A stretch of 64,000 nucleotides of DNA, from positions 35,617,001 through 35,681,000 of the forward strand of contig CM042035.1 of NCBI GenBank assembly GCA_023525975.1. The letters are read 5' to 3'. Positions 11,495 to 22,873 of this stretch are shown in pieces. Source of the DNA: Smallanthus sonchifolius. Lineage: Eukaryota > Streptophyta > Magnoliopsida > Asterales > Asteraceae. The notes beneath the pieces are model-generated. The model saw nothing but the letters and a program-made list of their open reading frames with translations. It did no database searches and was not told the origin of the DNA. How positions within the stretch are numbered: position 1 is the first letter of the stretch; each line of letters begins with the position of its first letter. The position numbers and the translations under genes were made by a program.

Positions 11495-11542
11495 GGAAAG
11501 ATAGGGTACTTAAGTGTGTCTTATTGACCCACCCCTCTTTCC
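11495..11542 (+). ncRNA. J mid-leader hairpin (counterpart of C/D)
   Basis: GGAAAGA (11495-11501) pairs with TCTTTCC (11536-11542), and GGGT (11504-11507) with ACCC (11527-11530). Like the C/D hairpin at 43441-43491 it is followed by TGGGAATTC and then CTTATAGG. The stem bases next to GGAAAG differ from C/D but still pair. A packaging role is inference. Confidence 0.5.
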
Positions 11543-11713
11543 TGGGAATTCTCCTCAGGGATGCATTGCTTATAGGTCAATTGTATTTCTAAAATACTAT
11601 TGTGAAGGTTCGACGTTACAACTAGTCAAACTCTAAACCTATGATAACTCATGTATTTGACACTTAATATATTCCATTATTACTTACAACCTCTTCATTA
11701 TTTTCTGCTAGAC

Positions 11714-12309
11714 ATGTACTCCTACTCTCCTTCCTCCCCGGTTTACCGTCCTAGAGCAGAATCTGATTGGGAAGAAGACACGGAGACACCCGTATATCGG
11801 TCACCAACACCCCCAACTGCTAGGCCCAGGTTTGATGTAAGGGCGACTGGATTAGGGACACCGGCCCGAGACTTCGAACATCTGGATCATCCGCACCCAG
11901 AAACCCGTATCAGACACCTCACCCCCACAATCAGTTACCACCCCCACTAAGAGACCCATATATAATGCCCGACCTGTACCATCCTAACCCTTGGGTAAGG
12001 CATACCATGGCAGCCACTAGTGTTATGGGAATTCCAACCAATGACATTCACCAATATGTAAGGACCTCAGAATTTGAGAGGCAGAGGATGGAGTAGGGAG
12101 TAATGCACGACTTGCAAGGACAAAGAATGGATAGCCTAGCAAACCAATTAGGTTACCAAAAGGAATTAATCTCCATCCTCGAGAAAGAAATACAGGAACA
12201 TCGCACGGAGACCGCAAAAGCTGAAGCCAGATCTACTACTCGAGTGACCATAGTGGTGCTCATCTTGGTGATTATCTTCTTCCTAGTGGAAAGCTTCGAG
12301 GGACGTTAG
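11714..12309 (+). pseudogene. J small ORF: Pro-rich, coiled coil, C-terminal hydrophobic segment
   Basis: I do not recognise a family. The ATG at 11714 lies where C's gag ATG lies, after a related CTTACAA...TCTTGTCTTGC / TTTTCTGCTAGAC leader end. The first 78 codons are rich in Pro, Ser, Tyr and acid residues (MYSYSPSSPVYRPR start). A +1 shift near 11930 and a TAG at 12094 separate them from an in-frame tail that ends at 12309. The tail has a charged heptad-like helix (LANQLGYQKELISILEKEI) and then VTIVVLILVIIFFLV followed by seven or so polar residues, a likely tail-anchor membrane segment. No zinc knuckle. Only two lesions in about 200 codons suggest that it was once translated. Confidence 0.5.
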
Positions 12310-14482
12310 GAGAAATCTCTATTTATTGTCCTTAAATTTTCGGTTTGAGAACCATTTCCCTATGTTTTGAGTAATGTTTAACATTTCAGCATTAAATCCA
12401 TTTTTTATATATTTTAAACTCTGAAGTTATTATTCATTGATTTGACCCGTTGAGCGTGAATTACACCCATCATATTTTCATCAAAAAATTTCCCGGGTAC
12501 CACCTTCTCCTTTCAATACGATTTAGTACATTACCGACAATCCACTTCGTAAACAACTCACCCTATTACATTTAAACGAACCTCGTTATCTTGTTCAAAC
12601 AAAATGTTTATCAAACTTTCAGATAGTATCAAAAATATAAATTTTCTATAAACATTTTCATCTTGAGAGAAACTTAATATAACCTGTTTAATAAAAGCAT
12701 CATTTCAAATTAATAAATGATTATGAATTTCTCGTTAAAATAATTATTTCTAAACCTCGGCTAGATTAATATACAACTACTTGTTCAAATATTAGTTTCT
12801 CTTAAATATAAAAATTAAAAATTTTAATAAAAAGTTTTTCCCATAAATTGGCCATTTATTTAGATTATTTAACTCATTAGTTTCACTACCTTATATAACT
12901 ACAACCAAGAACAAATTTAAAACAAAGACAAGTTATTAATAAACACATTCCTAGATTGTTCTCAGACCCTTCTCGTCGCCTTTCACTTACCACTTCAAGA
13001 GACGATCCATTTCGCGTAGACGTTAACCATCCCCACAAACCTCAGTGAGATCTAAAGAACTAGAATCTAACTACCACATTTTACATGAACGCCAAACAAC
13101 CCGCTTGTCCACAACACTCGGTCACATACGAAATCCGCTAGCATACATTATACATGAAGTTTAATAACTTACGCACGCACGTTCACAATATACCCAACGC
13201 AACCACATGGTACATGAAACCCATTTATTCTCAATATACCCAAGGCCACTCAAATTACATAATACATGAAACTAGTGTGTATACAAATCACAGTTTATTG
13301 GATTGATCACATAACGCACGAAACATAGATATTTGCAATACACGTACTACCGGATTGAGCACGTGATACACAAAACTTAGTTGTTTACAATATACAGAAC
13401 ATATGACAATTGTTTTATTTATACATAATTCTAGATTGACCATATTAAACATAAGATTTATCTGGTTACAAAGTACACCCTACTAAACTGTGCACATTAT
13501 GCTATATACCTGATACTAAATTGTTTATGTTACACATGATACTATTCTGTTTACATTACACGTGAGAGCTTAGTGATTTACAAAATACATAATGCTAGTT
13601 GTCCACACTACACGAAAGACTTGTGTGTTTACTTTATACACGAAACAAAATTTGCTTACAATTAATGCAATTGATTGATTACATTTTACACAAGACATGG
13701 TCATGCACTTTGTTCACCAAAGTTGAAGACCATAATACATTGAAACGACTCGGGGTTTGACGTACTCTTGTTCAAACATGAGCAAACTAAGAAACTTTAA
13801 GTTATACTGCTTTACTACTCTTTAGTTACGAACTGACCTGACTAAGGATATAGTTACTTATTAGCGACTTTTATGTGAGAACAATAGACGTGTTCAGAGT
13901 AAAATTAGGCCCCCTTACCCGCACACAACAGAATGATCTATACGGACCATGCGATGATTTGAGTAATTACGGGTGCACACGGAATTACAAAAATCAGCGC
14001 ATGGAAAACATAGTAAACTCTATCGTGTGTATTGACCTAAAACCCATCATGATATATAATAACGAAACTAATGAGATATGACAAGGGCATGGTGGATACG
14101 CCGCTGGTACTTCCTATATATAAGTGTTCCAGTCATATTATCAGAAGTAGCGTTATTCGTGTCACGTGAAGTTTTATGTCGTTTTGACCTAGACCAATAG
14201 TTGTGAAATCTCTTATCCACTGAAAATTTTTGAACATATTAGGATACATCTTAAGCAAACCCTAATTATCAAATTCTCATCAAACCCATTCCATGTAACG
14301 CATTTCACCTTTAGATTCTTTGACAGACCTCTCCTTAACTCTCTTGAAACTAGAACCCACTGATACCTTTCATACTTAACTTGAGCTTAGACTTAAATCT
14401 TGTTATCTATCATACTTCTGAAATCAATAATCAAAACTCAAACTCACTTCCTTCCAGATTCAGTAATCTCCACTAGTTAAAT
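12310..14482. other. J internal non-coding region with degenerate repeats
   Basis: 12310-12960 is AT-rich with nothing recognisable. From about 13090 to 13690 the phrase ACATGAAAC / ACACGAAAC with TTACAATATAC recurs about every 60 bp, with heavy divergence, so it is an old tandem array. 13700-14480 shows nothing I can name; the 68-codon frame at 13875-14081 has no domain. Confidence 0.5.
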
Positions 14483-14514
14483 TTCGGGACGAAATTCCCT
14501 TAACATGGGGACTC
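14483..14514 (+). promoter_or_regulatory. J polypurine tract region
   Basis: TTTCGGGACGAAAT then AACATGGGGACTC immediately before the 3' LTR. The same layout (GACGAAACTC...AACATGGGGAGAC) precedes the C 3' LTR. It primes plus-strand DNA synthesis. Confidence 0.8.
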
Positions 14515-17437
14515 TGTAACATTCCTGATTTACCGACCCTATTTTAATTTATTTTAATTAATAAAATAACAATACGACATTAAACCCTACAAGGACTAGT
14601 TGTGTAATTAGTCAAATCTAATTATGATTAACTTTGAAAGTCAAAAAAATTGAAGAATTATATTCCTGTTGACTTTTAATAAGTCAAGCTAACAAGTCCT
14701 TAACCAATTTAACTCAACTCAAATCCTAGGGACCAGTTCTGCAAAGTTCAAAACTTTTAAACATGAAACTGCAGGGATCAAATCTATAATTAACCCATTC
14801 TTGATTTGGGTTGACTTCATAAAGTCAAACTGTTGTCCTTAACTCAAATCCGAACCCCACACCCGAATTTCGTTGCAATCCGTAACCGTTATGCACATTA
14901 GAGTCATTAGCGACCTTTATAGATGAGTTAACAGCTTCATCATTTTACGATTTAATTCCATTTATGACTAATCAACCGTAACCGTCGACCTCACTCTTAT
15001 TACTCACCAATTCGCAAAATATCGATCGTTTACACTGAAATTGATCACCTGCCAATCTCAAACGAATCCCCTTGAACCTGTTACACCATCCAATTGCATC
15101 GAAGAAAGACGCAGGGTCGCTGGAAAACCGATCCCGTCACAGTCGGCATCCGTTTAGTCGATCACAGTCAATTCGAACATCATTCTGGTAATTAAACCTA
15201 TCAATAGCTTCGTTTTTATCTATAGATTAAAAGCCCTATGCTTATTAGGGCTTACATTATAGAATCAAACATGATCTGATTCTAGGGTTCTTAACATCTT
15301 CGGATTTAATCGAACCCTACCCCCGACTCTGTTTAAATCTAATTAATTCATACCAGTAGATTTGAAATCCCTTTTTAATTGATAGCCCTATGCCAATTCA
15401 GTCTTATATCATCGATTTAATCAAGACCTAGTAACTAGGGTTCGTTCATAAAACGATTTGGGGGTTTCGATCCTAGACTTAATCATAATTCAATTAAACC
15501 ATACTGACAGATTCGCAACACCCTAATTAGTAAAAGGCCCATGTTTCCATCACATTCCATTATCAGGATCATTCAAAACAATTTTGAGTTCAAACCTAGG
15601 GTTTTGGCCTTTTGAATCCGTAATTAAACGATCCTAAACCTGTTGTTTTTACAATTAAAACCCACCCCAGACTCGTTTGGTGTTAACGAACAAAACCCCT
15701 ATGATCTTATAGACTGTCTCTACCAGATTTGGTGGAATTGGGACTGTGTCGATCGAACTCGTGTAAAGGGGAAGAACTCACTAGGTTTCTATGTTAAAAC
15801 CATTTCTGCCCGGGCTTGTGTGCGATACCCTAGCGGGCGGAGTTGGTTAAGTGAGTGTGCTTGTGTGGGGGAGACCTGGGTTCGAGTCTCTCCACACCCA
15901 TTTATTTTTAAAAATATTTTTGTTGTATTATTTTAATATAAAAACAATACCCTATATTATTATATTAATGGGTTCTAGCCTCGTAAAACCACCCGTAGGC
16001 TCGGGTTTGGTTTGTAACCCTTTTTCATTTTAAAATACCAACTTTTAAAATAATATAGTTATATTATTTTCAAACCCCGACTTTGAATAAATAAAATATT
16101 TATATTATTTTCAACCCGTGACTCCAATAAAAAATAATATATATATTTAGATATTATCTTCACCTCGTTTATAAACTTCGTGTAATGTTTCAAACTTATA
16201 AATAATATAATTATTTATATTAGTTACTCACGTTTATATCCCTAAATAAAAATAAATATATTTATTATTCATATAAATTGCAATTTCAATTCACTTAGTG
16301 TTAAATGGTATGTAACACTAGTTTTTATAAACTAATATATATTTACCCAAATTCATCGCATTTTCATAACTAAATAACTAAATAAGTATAGACTTAATTA
16401 TTTTGTTTATATTTAAAACAATATAATTTCATACTACGTTTTAAATAAATAAACCTAAATTATTTAGTAAATTCACGCTAAACTCTAAATCATTATTGTA
16501 AGGACACTATACCCCGACTTTAATAATTATAAAACAATTATTCAAGAACAAAACGCAAACATCTACACAATCCTTTTACATAATTCGACACGGACTCATT
16601 ACACAATTTCCTATACTCACATCCATTGAAGCCCTAGACTTCGATTTAGATATTTTATTAATTCATCTTCATACGCAATACACTCTAGGTTAACATTGTG
16701 CGTTACAAGGATCACTGTGCTACCTAGAGTCTCGTGTTAGCTACACATTTGATTCAGGTGAGTATACATAGCCCCTTTTACTCTTTTACATTTTTGGGGT
16801 GAAACATGAACACTACTTAAACTACTGTTTATATTTACACAAACAACACAAGTACAAATCCTAATTACATTCATGTGTGCAATTTGAGCTTTATGCCCGA
16901 GTGCTATGTGTGCTAACTTTTGTGAACACTTATGTGCAATCATTAACTATTCAAGCCGACGGTTTTCAATGATAGATCTATTGAGTCTGACAAACCCACC
17001 CAGATTTGGGTGATTGATACCGACAACACAATTTTGCATGCTAGTTACAAAGGTTTGATTGTACTTGGTTACACAATAGCTGCTCCCCATAAATGCCTTA
17101 TTTATCATGTTATGTAAGGATTTATTTTACAATCTATATGCTACCTATATATAAACCTATGTTATACTCACCAAGTTTTTAGTTGACTTTATTTTACTCA
17201 TGTTTTAGGTACTAATGTGTGAGTGTGATCAAGATGTGCTACATTTAGGCTTTGGACTTAGCTAATTTTAATAAAGAAGTCTATGTTTTAAAATTATGTT
17301 ACTGTCTTGGATTTGGTTTTTTTTGAATGTTCGTAATGAAATTTGATGATTAATATATTTCAATTTAGTCAACCTTGTGCTTATAAACAGTCTACATGTC
17401 CCGCCCCGATGATTCCGCCATCGGCCGGGGTGTGACA
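14515..17437 (+). repeat. Element J 3' LTR
   Basis: 2923 bp, very close to the 5' LTR with scattered substitutions. Carries the second tRNA-like hairpin (15863-15897), whose stem is weaker because of one G insertion-type change. Ends ...GGGGTGTGACA before the TGATA duplication. Confidence 0.93.
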
Positions 17438-17442
17438 TGATA

Positions 17443-18204
17443 AGTCATCGAGAAGCTTAGTCATCAACCATAAGTTGATCAACTAGGACTCATATCAGTA
17501 TGAGTAGTTGGGAATTGTTTGATCCGAGTATTCACTCGAGTTGAAACACAATACGAGGGTCCAATCCAGTGGATTGTAGATGAATCATGCACGCGAAATG
17601 CGACTTCGAGAAGTGAAACTAATTCATGGATACGAGTTACTGGAAGTATTAAAGTTGACGTCCTTCCAACTGAGTTAGGATAGGGTCTGAGTATGCAATG
17701 AGCAATGCGTTCTCAACTTTGTGGTTAATCTATCTTCAACAGAATATCGACCAAAGACGCGAGCCCATGGCTCGGGAAAGTGATGACATCTACATGCCAA
17801 TGGATTCTGCAATAATGCGTGCAATGGTCTGCCTTCACTCAGCGTATTGTTTCCAGTGGGTACAGTAGGGACTCGCCTCCGACAATCCCAACTCCCAAAA
17901 AGATATGTGCTAGCTAAGTGTCGTCCATAACATGGACCTGAGTAAGCTCACCAAACCCGACAGGTGATGGTGGTGTAAGTGACTCCTCCGATGTCTCCGT
18001 CTCGCTGCCCTCGGACGGGAGTGGATGTTGTTCTGGTGATTCCCCGAGTATCGCCACTGGGAATGATGATGCAATGCAAATGATGTGTCCCTCCTCAACA
18101 AAGGGTGATATGGATGGTGTTAACATGCCTGCAATGCAATGTATATATGGGTGCTATGTGTATTAGGTATGAGTGTTTATGTCGTGTAACTAATACATGT
18201 GTGC
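17443..18204 (-). pseudogene. Element A leader and start of an ORF (right of J)
   Basis: Continuation of A between J and the primer site. A 70-codon frame (17914-18126, minus) begins near MLTPSISPFVEEG and is rich in Glu, Ser, Pro and Thr; it may be the N-terminus of gag or of a leader peptide. No capsid or zinc-knuckle signature follows, so gag is mostly deleted. 17443-17905 shows nothing I can name. Confidence 0.4.
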
Positions 18205-18258
18205 GGTTATAGTCTAGTATGCAATCCTAGTTCTCTATAACCAATGGCTCTGATACCA
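18205..18258 (-). promoter_or_regulatory. Element A primer site and adjacent stem
   Basis: Minus sense TGGTATCAGAGCC (18246-18258) is a perfect initiator-Met PBS. Beside it CTATAACC (18235-18242) and GGTTATAG (18205-18212) form an 8-bp stem, the same post-PBS stem seen in C, D, F and J. Confidence 0.85.
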
Positions 18259-18971
18259 ATATGTTACAACCCCAAGTTCCACTAACGGAGTTTTACCGTT
18301 TGGTGTGTGACAAACCAGGATCTTAATTATTAGTTACATCAAACGACAATATATGGGACATAAATGAAATATCACAAAAGTTCAGAGTTAATGCGGAAGC
18401 GTTTAAATAAGAAAATAAACGCGCAAAACAAGCGCGCCCAAGTTTAGTTTAATAAAATAAGTAAATTGTTTTAAATGTTTGCATAAGGATGAAATGATAG
18501 TAGGAATCCATGCATGTCCTAAGTGTGCGACCTGTGCCTTAGCGACCTGAGAAACATGTAAGAAAAAGTGTCAACACGAGGTTGGTGAGTTCACAGGTTT
18601 GCAAGTGAATAAACTGTTTGAGTGTGTACAGGATCCACATACGTAAGTCACACCTATTTCTAGCTAGATAATGTACAAGTTACTCTAAGCGTTCGCAACC
18701 GAAGCTGACTGTTTGTGTTTGGGATGCCTTCGCCATTGCTAACATCAACAATGGCAAGTGTTTAGGACAATTTACACCCGTTAGACATCCAATAAAGTTT
18801 GCGCGACTAACTCGGGTGGGGTTTGTCAAACCCAGTAGTACTACTCAAATTTACTCGCTATACTCCATATATTAACGGTCCGAGTGTGTAAGGACTTTGC
18901 ATGTTATGTTTGCACTTAGGTAAAAAAGTGGTAATGAAATACTATGTGATCCATGTCCGTTCATATGAATG

Positions 18972-19155
18972 TCTCTCCTCGGCGAGAAGACAAATAAATG
19001 GATGTCTGTTTGCATGCATGTTTCTTCCCAACGGGAAACGAGTAAAATGCTGTTTGATTGTATGTATGATTCTTCCCAACGGAAAAACAAATAAAATGAT
19101 GTTTGTGTATATGCATGTTTCTCCCCCAATAGGAAAACAAGTAAAAAGGGGTCGT
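18972..19155. repeat. 49-bp tandem array in A LTR
   Basis: Four units starting near 18972, 19021, 19069 and 19118. Each starts with a small inverted repeat and continues AAANAAATAAAATG...TGTTTG. The inverted repeats differ: CTCGGCGAG, TTCCC-AAC-GGGAA, TTCC-CAAC-GGAA and a weak last one. Overlapping reading frames on both strands come from the periodicity. Confidence 0.8.
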
Positions 19156-19848
19156 GAAAACTCACCTGCGTTGTGTAGTAGGTACAAGTATGAGATTTGA
19201 ATCTCAAGCGTTAGCCCGAAACGGCTTACGAATGCCCTAAAATTATAACATAATAATTAGGGTATAATGGGATATAATGATATGTGACAACGACACGGAA
19301 TGTTGAACGTCCTAAAAGAAGCGCTCTGAAGATCAAAGAGTAGACGAACGTGTCAACGGGAATTGAAGGATTTCATAACAAAATATTTAAGATAAATACG
19401 TCACGCGACGATTGACAAAAGTAATATAAAGTATATTCGCACGCTGCACCATTAAACTAATGGTCTAAGAAAATAATATAATATATATTATTTTTAGATT
19501 TAATAAAATATTACAATAAACAATTGTGTGTCAAAAGTAATAAATCTATTATTTTATCTGAGGATATAAACTAGTGTAAATAATATAGATAATTACATTA
19601 TTTATTAGTTTAAAATGTTACACGAAGTTTATAAACGAAACAATAATAATATAAAAATATTTATCGTTTTTAATTGAGACTAAGGGTTGAAAATAATATA
19701 TTATTTTATAAACGAGATTTAAATAACGAATATGAGTTACAAGACTAAACCCTAGCCTACGGGTGGTTTTCCGGTTTAAAACATATTAATATAATATAAT
19801 AAATATTGTTTTGAAATAATAATCACACATTCTGACAAAAGGTTTACT

Positions 19849-20096
19849 CGCACACGACCGTGCCTAAGGCAAGGCACGACCGTGTTAGGGTCACAGGCAC
19901 GACCATGCTGGTCAGGGGCTTGACCGTGTTGATCAAACAAAAGACACAACAAAACTGATCATTAGGCACGACCGTGTCTAAGTCAGGCACGACCGTGTTT
20001 AGGGTTTTGAGGTACGACCAATTCTGAGAACGAGGCACGACCGGGTCAGAGTACGAGGCACAACCATGCCAGGGCTTGGCACAACCGTGTCTCCTA
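19849..20096. repeat. GC palindrome cluster 1 in A 5' LTR
   Basis: About ten variants of GCACGACCGTGC (for example ACACGACCGTGCC, GCACGACCGTGTT, GCACAACCGTGTC) in 250 bp of otherwise AT-rich LTR. Same motif family as in C and D. Confidence 0.85.
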
Positions 20097-20908
20097 GATA
20101 CACAGTCACAGAGTTTAAAAGAATAAGCCAATAAGTCCAAATCCATTTGATTTCGATCGCGATTGACCAAAAGGATATGGGGGTTGTGTTTAACAGTAGC
20201 ATGCGAATCATAGGGTGGTTTTAATTGCAAAAACACCGAGTTTTAGATCGTTTAATTCCTGATTTGAAAACCAAAACTCTAGTTTATTAACACCGAATTA
20301 AATCGGTAAAATTCAATAAGATTAACTGCTGAAATCATAGGGATTTTATAGAACGGATGATTACGAAACTATCCCTGTAGTTTATTTGCATTGAGGTTGA
20401 GTCTAGGGTTGAGTTTGATTAAACCATTTAGACGATGAACCCTAGATTCGGTACATGACCAATTCGATGATATAAACCCGAATTGGCTTAGGGCATTTGT
20501 TCTAGGAGTCAAAACGAAGCTAAAGGAGTAAAGTATTACAAGAATAGGATTCAAATCGATGGTGAACGAGTAGAATAAGTGCCGACTACAACTGGTTCGA
20601 TCTCCGGTGACTTCTGCTACGATTTCGGCCAAATTGATGCATGTAGGTGCTTTTGAGAGGTGCGATAGAGGTGTGTAGGTGGTCGATTTCAGTGCAAATG
20701 ATCGGTTTGACGCGCATTTGATTGAAATGGTGATGTTTTCATTGGTTACGGGATTGAAGACCATAATGGAGTTTAATTTGATCATTACGAGTGTTAAAGC
20801 ATTAGATAATGGCTCAATGATGATCGCCATTAGAGCTTATACATTACAAATTTGATATTCGAATGAATTTGCGATTTAAGACCGCGTTTACATTTCAACT
20901 GAGCAAGA

Positions 20909-20992
20909 GGCGCGACCGTGCCTGTAAGAGGCGAGACCGTGCCAAGGCACTTGGCACGACCGTGCAAAAGCATGGCGTGACCGTGCCTATTA
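20909..20992. repeat. GC palindrome cluster 2 in A 5' LTR
   Basis: Four motifs (GCGCGACCGTGCC, GCGAGACCGTGCC, GCACGACCGTGC, GCGTGACCGTGCC). The 3' LTR has only two at the matching place (650-680), so the cluster gained or lost units after or during the last insertion. Confidence 0.85.
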
Positions 20993-21131
20993 GGGTTTCT
21001 GGTTATTTACAAAATCAGCCCTTGCAACTTCAGATTTGACAGAAATGATCCTTTGGTTTTAGAATTGAGTTAACTGAGTTTGGATTTAACTGAATTTGAC
21101 TAAGTTAACCTGGAAAGTTCGGATTATCACA

Positions 21132-22121
21132 ACTTTGAAGATCCTTTGCTTTAATGCTTTTAACTGTTAACATGCTTAGTCTGGTATAAGGTTTCTTGGG
21201 TAACCATGGCATAAGACTATCATAGTCGAATGGAAGTGTAATCCTAATGTATAGACTCAATAGGGTGTAATAGGATAGGCACAAGTCAGATGATGTGTGT
21301 CTGTCCTATAAATAGGCTAAGACAGAAAGAATATGGATTTCGTTCGTCGAGTGTCAATGCTAATCCCGATAGCATATAACAATGCTTCGGGCCACTAGGT
21401 TATACAGGACCAAGTCCTTATCATGGTCTAATGACCATCTCTTAAGTTGCCAATAACTCATGGTCTATTATGTCCCTCCTGTCGGTCGTGCGTTCCATCA
21501 TTTCCCGATGATAGTAGAGATGAATACTATGTATACGTGTTCCAACTTCTATGTATTTCCAGACGTGTCACCATTTCCGCTCCACGGATGAAACTATGGT
21601 GGTAGTATTGTCTTATCAAAGACGCGTTTGGATGTACCTTGTTTGCTTCACAAGCATGACTTTCAATTGTATTCTCCTTTAAGGTATGGAGGGTTAGAAG
21701 TCAAAGTTTGATTCCTACTACTATCGGGAAAGGAACTGTTACCGAAGAGTTATGATGTTTCTTCCTCGGTGTGTCTTGAGAAGAGGACCGCTTGCGAAGT
21801 TGGCAATGACATAACATAGGTATATATGTTATGTATATAAGTATGTAGGTATACTACACATATACTTATAGTTCATGTAGGTCAAGTCTAAATGGATGGT
21901 ACGATATGTAATGCACTTAACTTCCTATGATTTACTGACTTGAAATTAATACTGTGCTGAGTGTTCTATCTTAGATGTAGTTCACGCAACTGGATCATCT
22001 AGAAATCATGTGTAGTTAAATTTACCCTTACGTTGCGCACCCGTAAGTGTAAATTTACTTACATAATCATTCTAGCTTTTCCCATAATGTGTTTCCTAAA
22101 GTTCCAAGGGTTCAAGCTTAA
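21132..22121 (-). other. Element F leader fragment
   Basis: About 1 kb between A's 5' LTR and the F primer site. No reading frame of note on either strand. On the minus strand it follows F's PBS, so it is 5' untranslated sequence cut off by A. Short runs such as ACATATACTTATA / TATAAGTATGTAGG near 21830-21870 are mirror-like. F's gag-pol, if still there, lies outside the window. Confidence 0.55.
22017..22058 (-). ncRNA. Candidate dimerisation-type stem-loop in F leader
   Basis: Arms TAAATTTAC-c-CTTACG and CGTAAG-t-GTAAATTTA pair at 15 of 16 positions. The minus-sense loop GGTGCGCAA includes the self-complementary TGCGCA. It lies about 110 bases inside the primer site. Counterpart in A at 7764-7801. 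Confidence 0.6.
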
Positions 22122-22180
22122 GGTTATAGTTTAGGCCCACTAATGCAACCTAGTTCGCTATAACCAAGGCTCTGATACCA
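22122..22180 (-). promoter_or_regulatory. Element F primer site and adjacent stem
   Basis: Perfect minus-sense TGGTATCAGAGCC at 22168-22180, three bases from the LTR end. CTATAACC (22158-22165) and GGTTATAG (22122-22129) form the post-PBS stem. Confidence 0.88.
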
Positions 22181-22613
22181 ATCTGTCACACCCCGCCTAG
22201 GGTGGAAACACGAGGCGTGATGATCCACAGTGCTCATAGCCTTTGATTACATTGAACGACTTCTAATAACATTCATAATCAAAGATTCTAAGTTGTTACA
22301 AGGAATCCCAAATTGTTTCCAATATATTACATGCGAGAGGTACCGTACTTAAAATCCAAAGCATACGATTTTTCATACAATAAGTTTGTCGGCTAATACC
22401 TAGATGTCCTTAGGTTATACCGCGATGTCTCCAAAATATGTTCTATGTGCGTGCATGTCCATGCAATGATGATTCGAGTTACCTGAGAAAACAAGCTTAA
22501 AAAGTCAACATAAAGTTGGTGCGTTCACAGGTTTAGTTGAAATGTTTGATATTAGACCACAAGATTTCTAGTTGTGTATTGCTTCTCCGTACCAATGAGG
22601 TACCAATGGTGTG

Positions 22614-22873
22614 TTGTTCTCCCGAACAATCGTTGAGTGTTGTTCATCCGAACAATCGTTGAGTGATGTTCATCCGAATAATCATTGTGTGTTGTTCACC
22701 CGAACAATCGTTGAGTGTTGTTCGTCCGAACAATCGATGTGTGTTGTTCACCCGAACAATCGTTGAGTGTTGTTCGTCCGAACAATCGTTGTGTGTTGTT
22801 CATCCGAACAAGCGTTTAGTGTTGTTCATCCGAACAAGCGTTGTGTGTTGTTCACCTGAACAATCGTTGTATG
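22614..22873. repeat. 26-bp tandem array, ten copies, palindromic core
   Basis: Ten units at exact 26-bp steps from 22614 to 22848. Each has core TTGTTC-nnnn-GAACAA then TCGTTGAGTG-like spacer. Inner pair varies together: TTGTTCG-TC-CGAACAA (copies 5, 7) and TTGTTCA-CC-TGAACAA (copy 10), with intermediates TTGTTCACCCGAACAA and TTGTTCATCCGAACAA. The 98-codon frame across it (22663-22959) is a by-product of the array. Confidence 0.93.

Larger units (their letters stand above)
7891..17437 (+). mobile_element. Element J: pol-less large LTR element
   Basis: A complete insertion in A's leader, flanked by TGATA at 7886-7890 and 17438-17442. LTRs of 2922 and 2923 bp (TGTAACATTCC...GGGTGTGACA) enclose 3.7 kb with no RT, RNase H, integrase or zinc knuckle. 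The LTR 3' ends, the primer-site flank, leader stems and the GACGAAA...ACATGGGGA polypurine end match those of C and D, so it probably borrows their proteins. A small decayed ORF sits where C has gag. This fits the class called large retrotransposon derivatives (LARD). Confidence 0.92.
18262..21131 (-). repeat. Element A 5' LTR
   Basis: 2870 bp, minus sense TGTGATAATCC...GGTTGTAACA. It contains a 153-codon frame at 20369-20830 that is a diverged relative of the 129-codon frame in C/D LTRs (shared pattern LAxIxAEVxGxR), GC motif clusters on both sides of a promoter-like zone, an AT-rich middle and a 49-bp tandem array. A target duplication on the right would be ACTTT (21132-21136); its partner is outside the window. 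Confidence 0.9.

Noticed and set aside
18872..19207. Three overlapping frames on both strands
   Set aside because: They follow the 49-bp tandem array; periodic sequence without stops gives such frames.
22614..22873. CRISPR-like regular array
   Set aside because: Unit and spacer are both repeated, there are no unique spacers, and it lies in a plant LTR. It is a tandem repeat.
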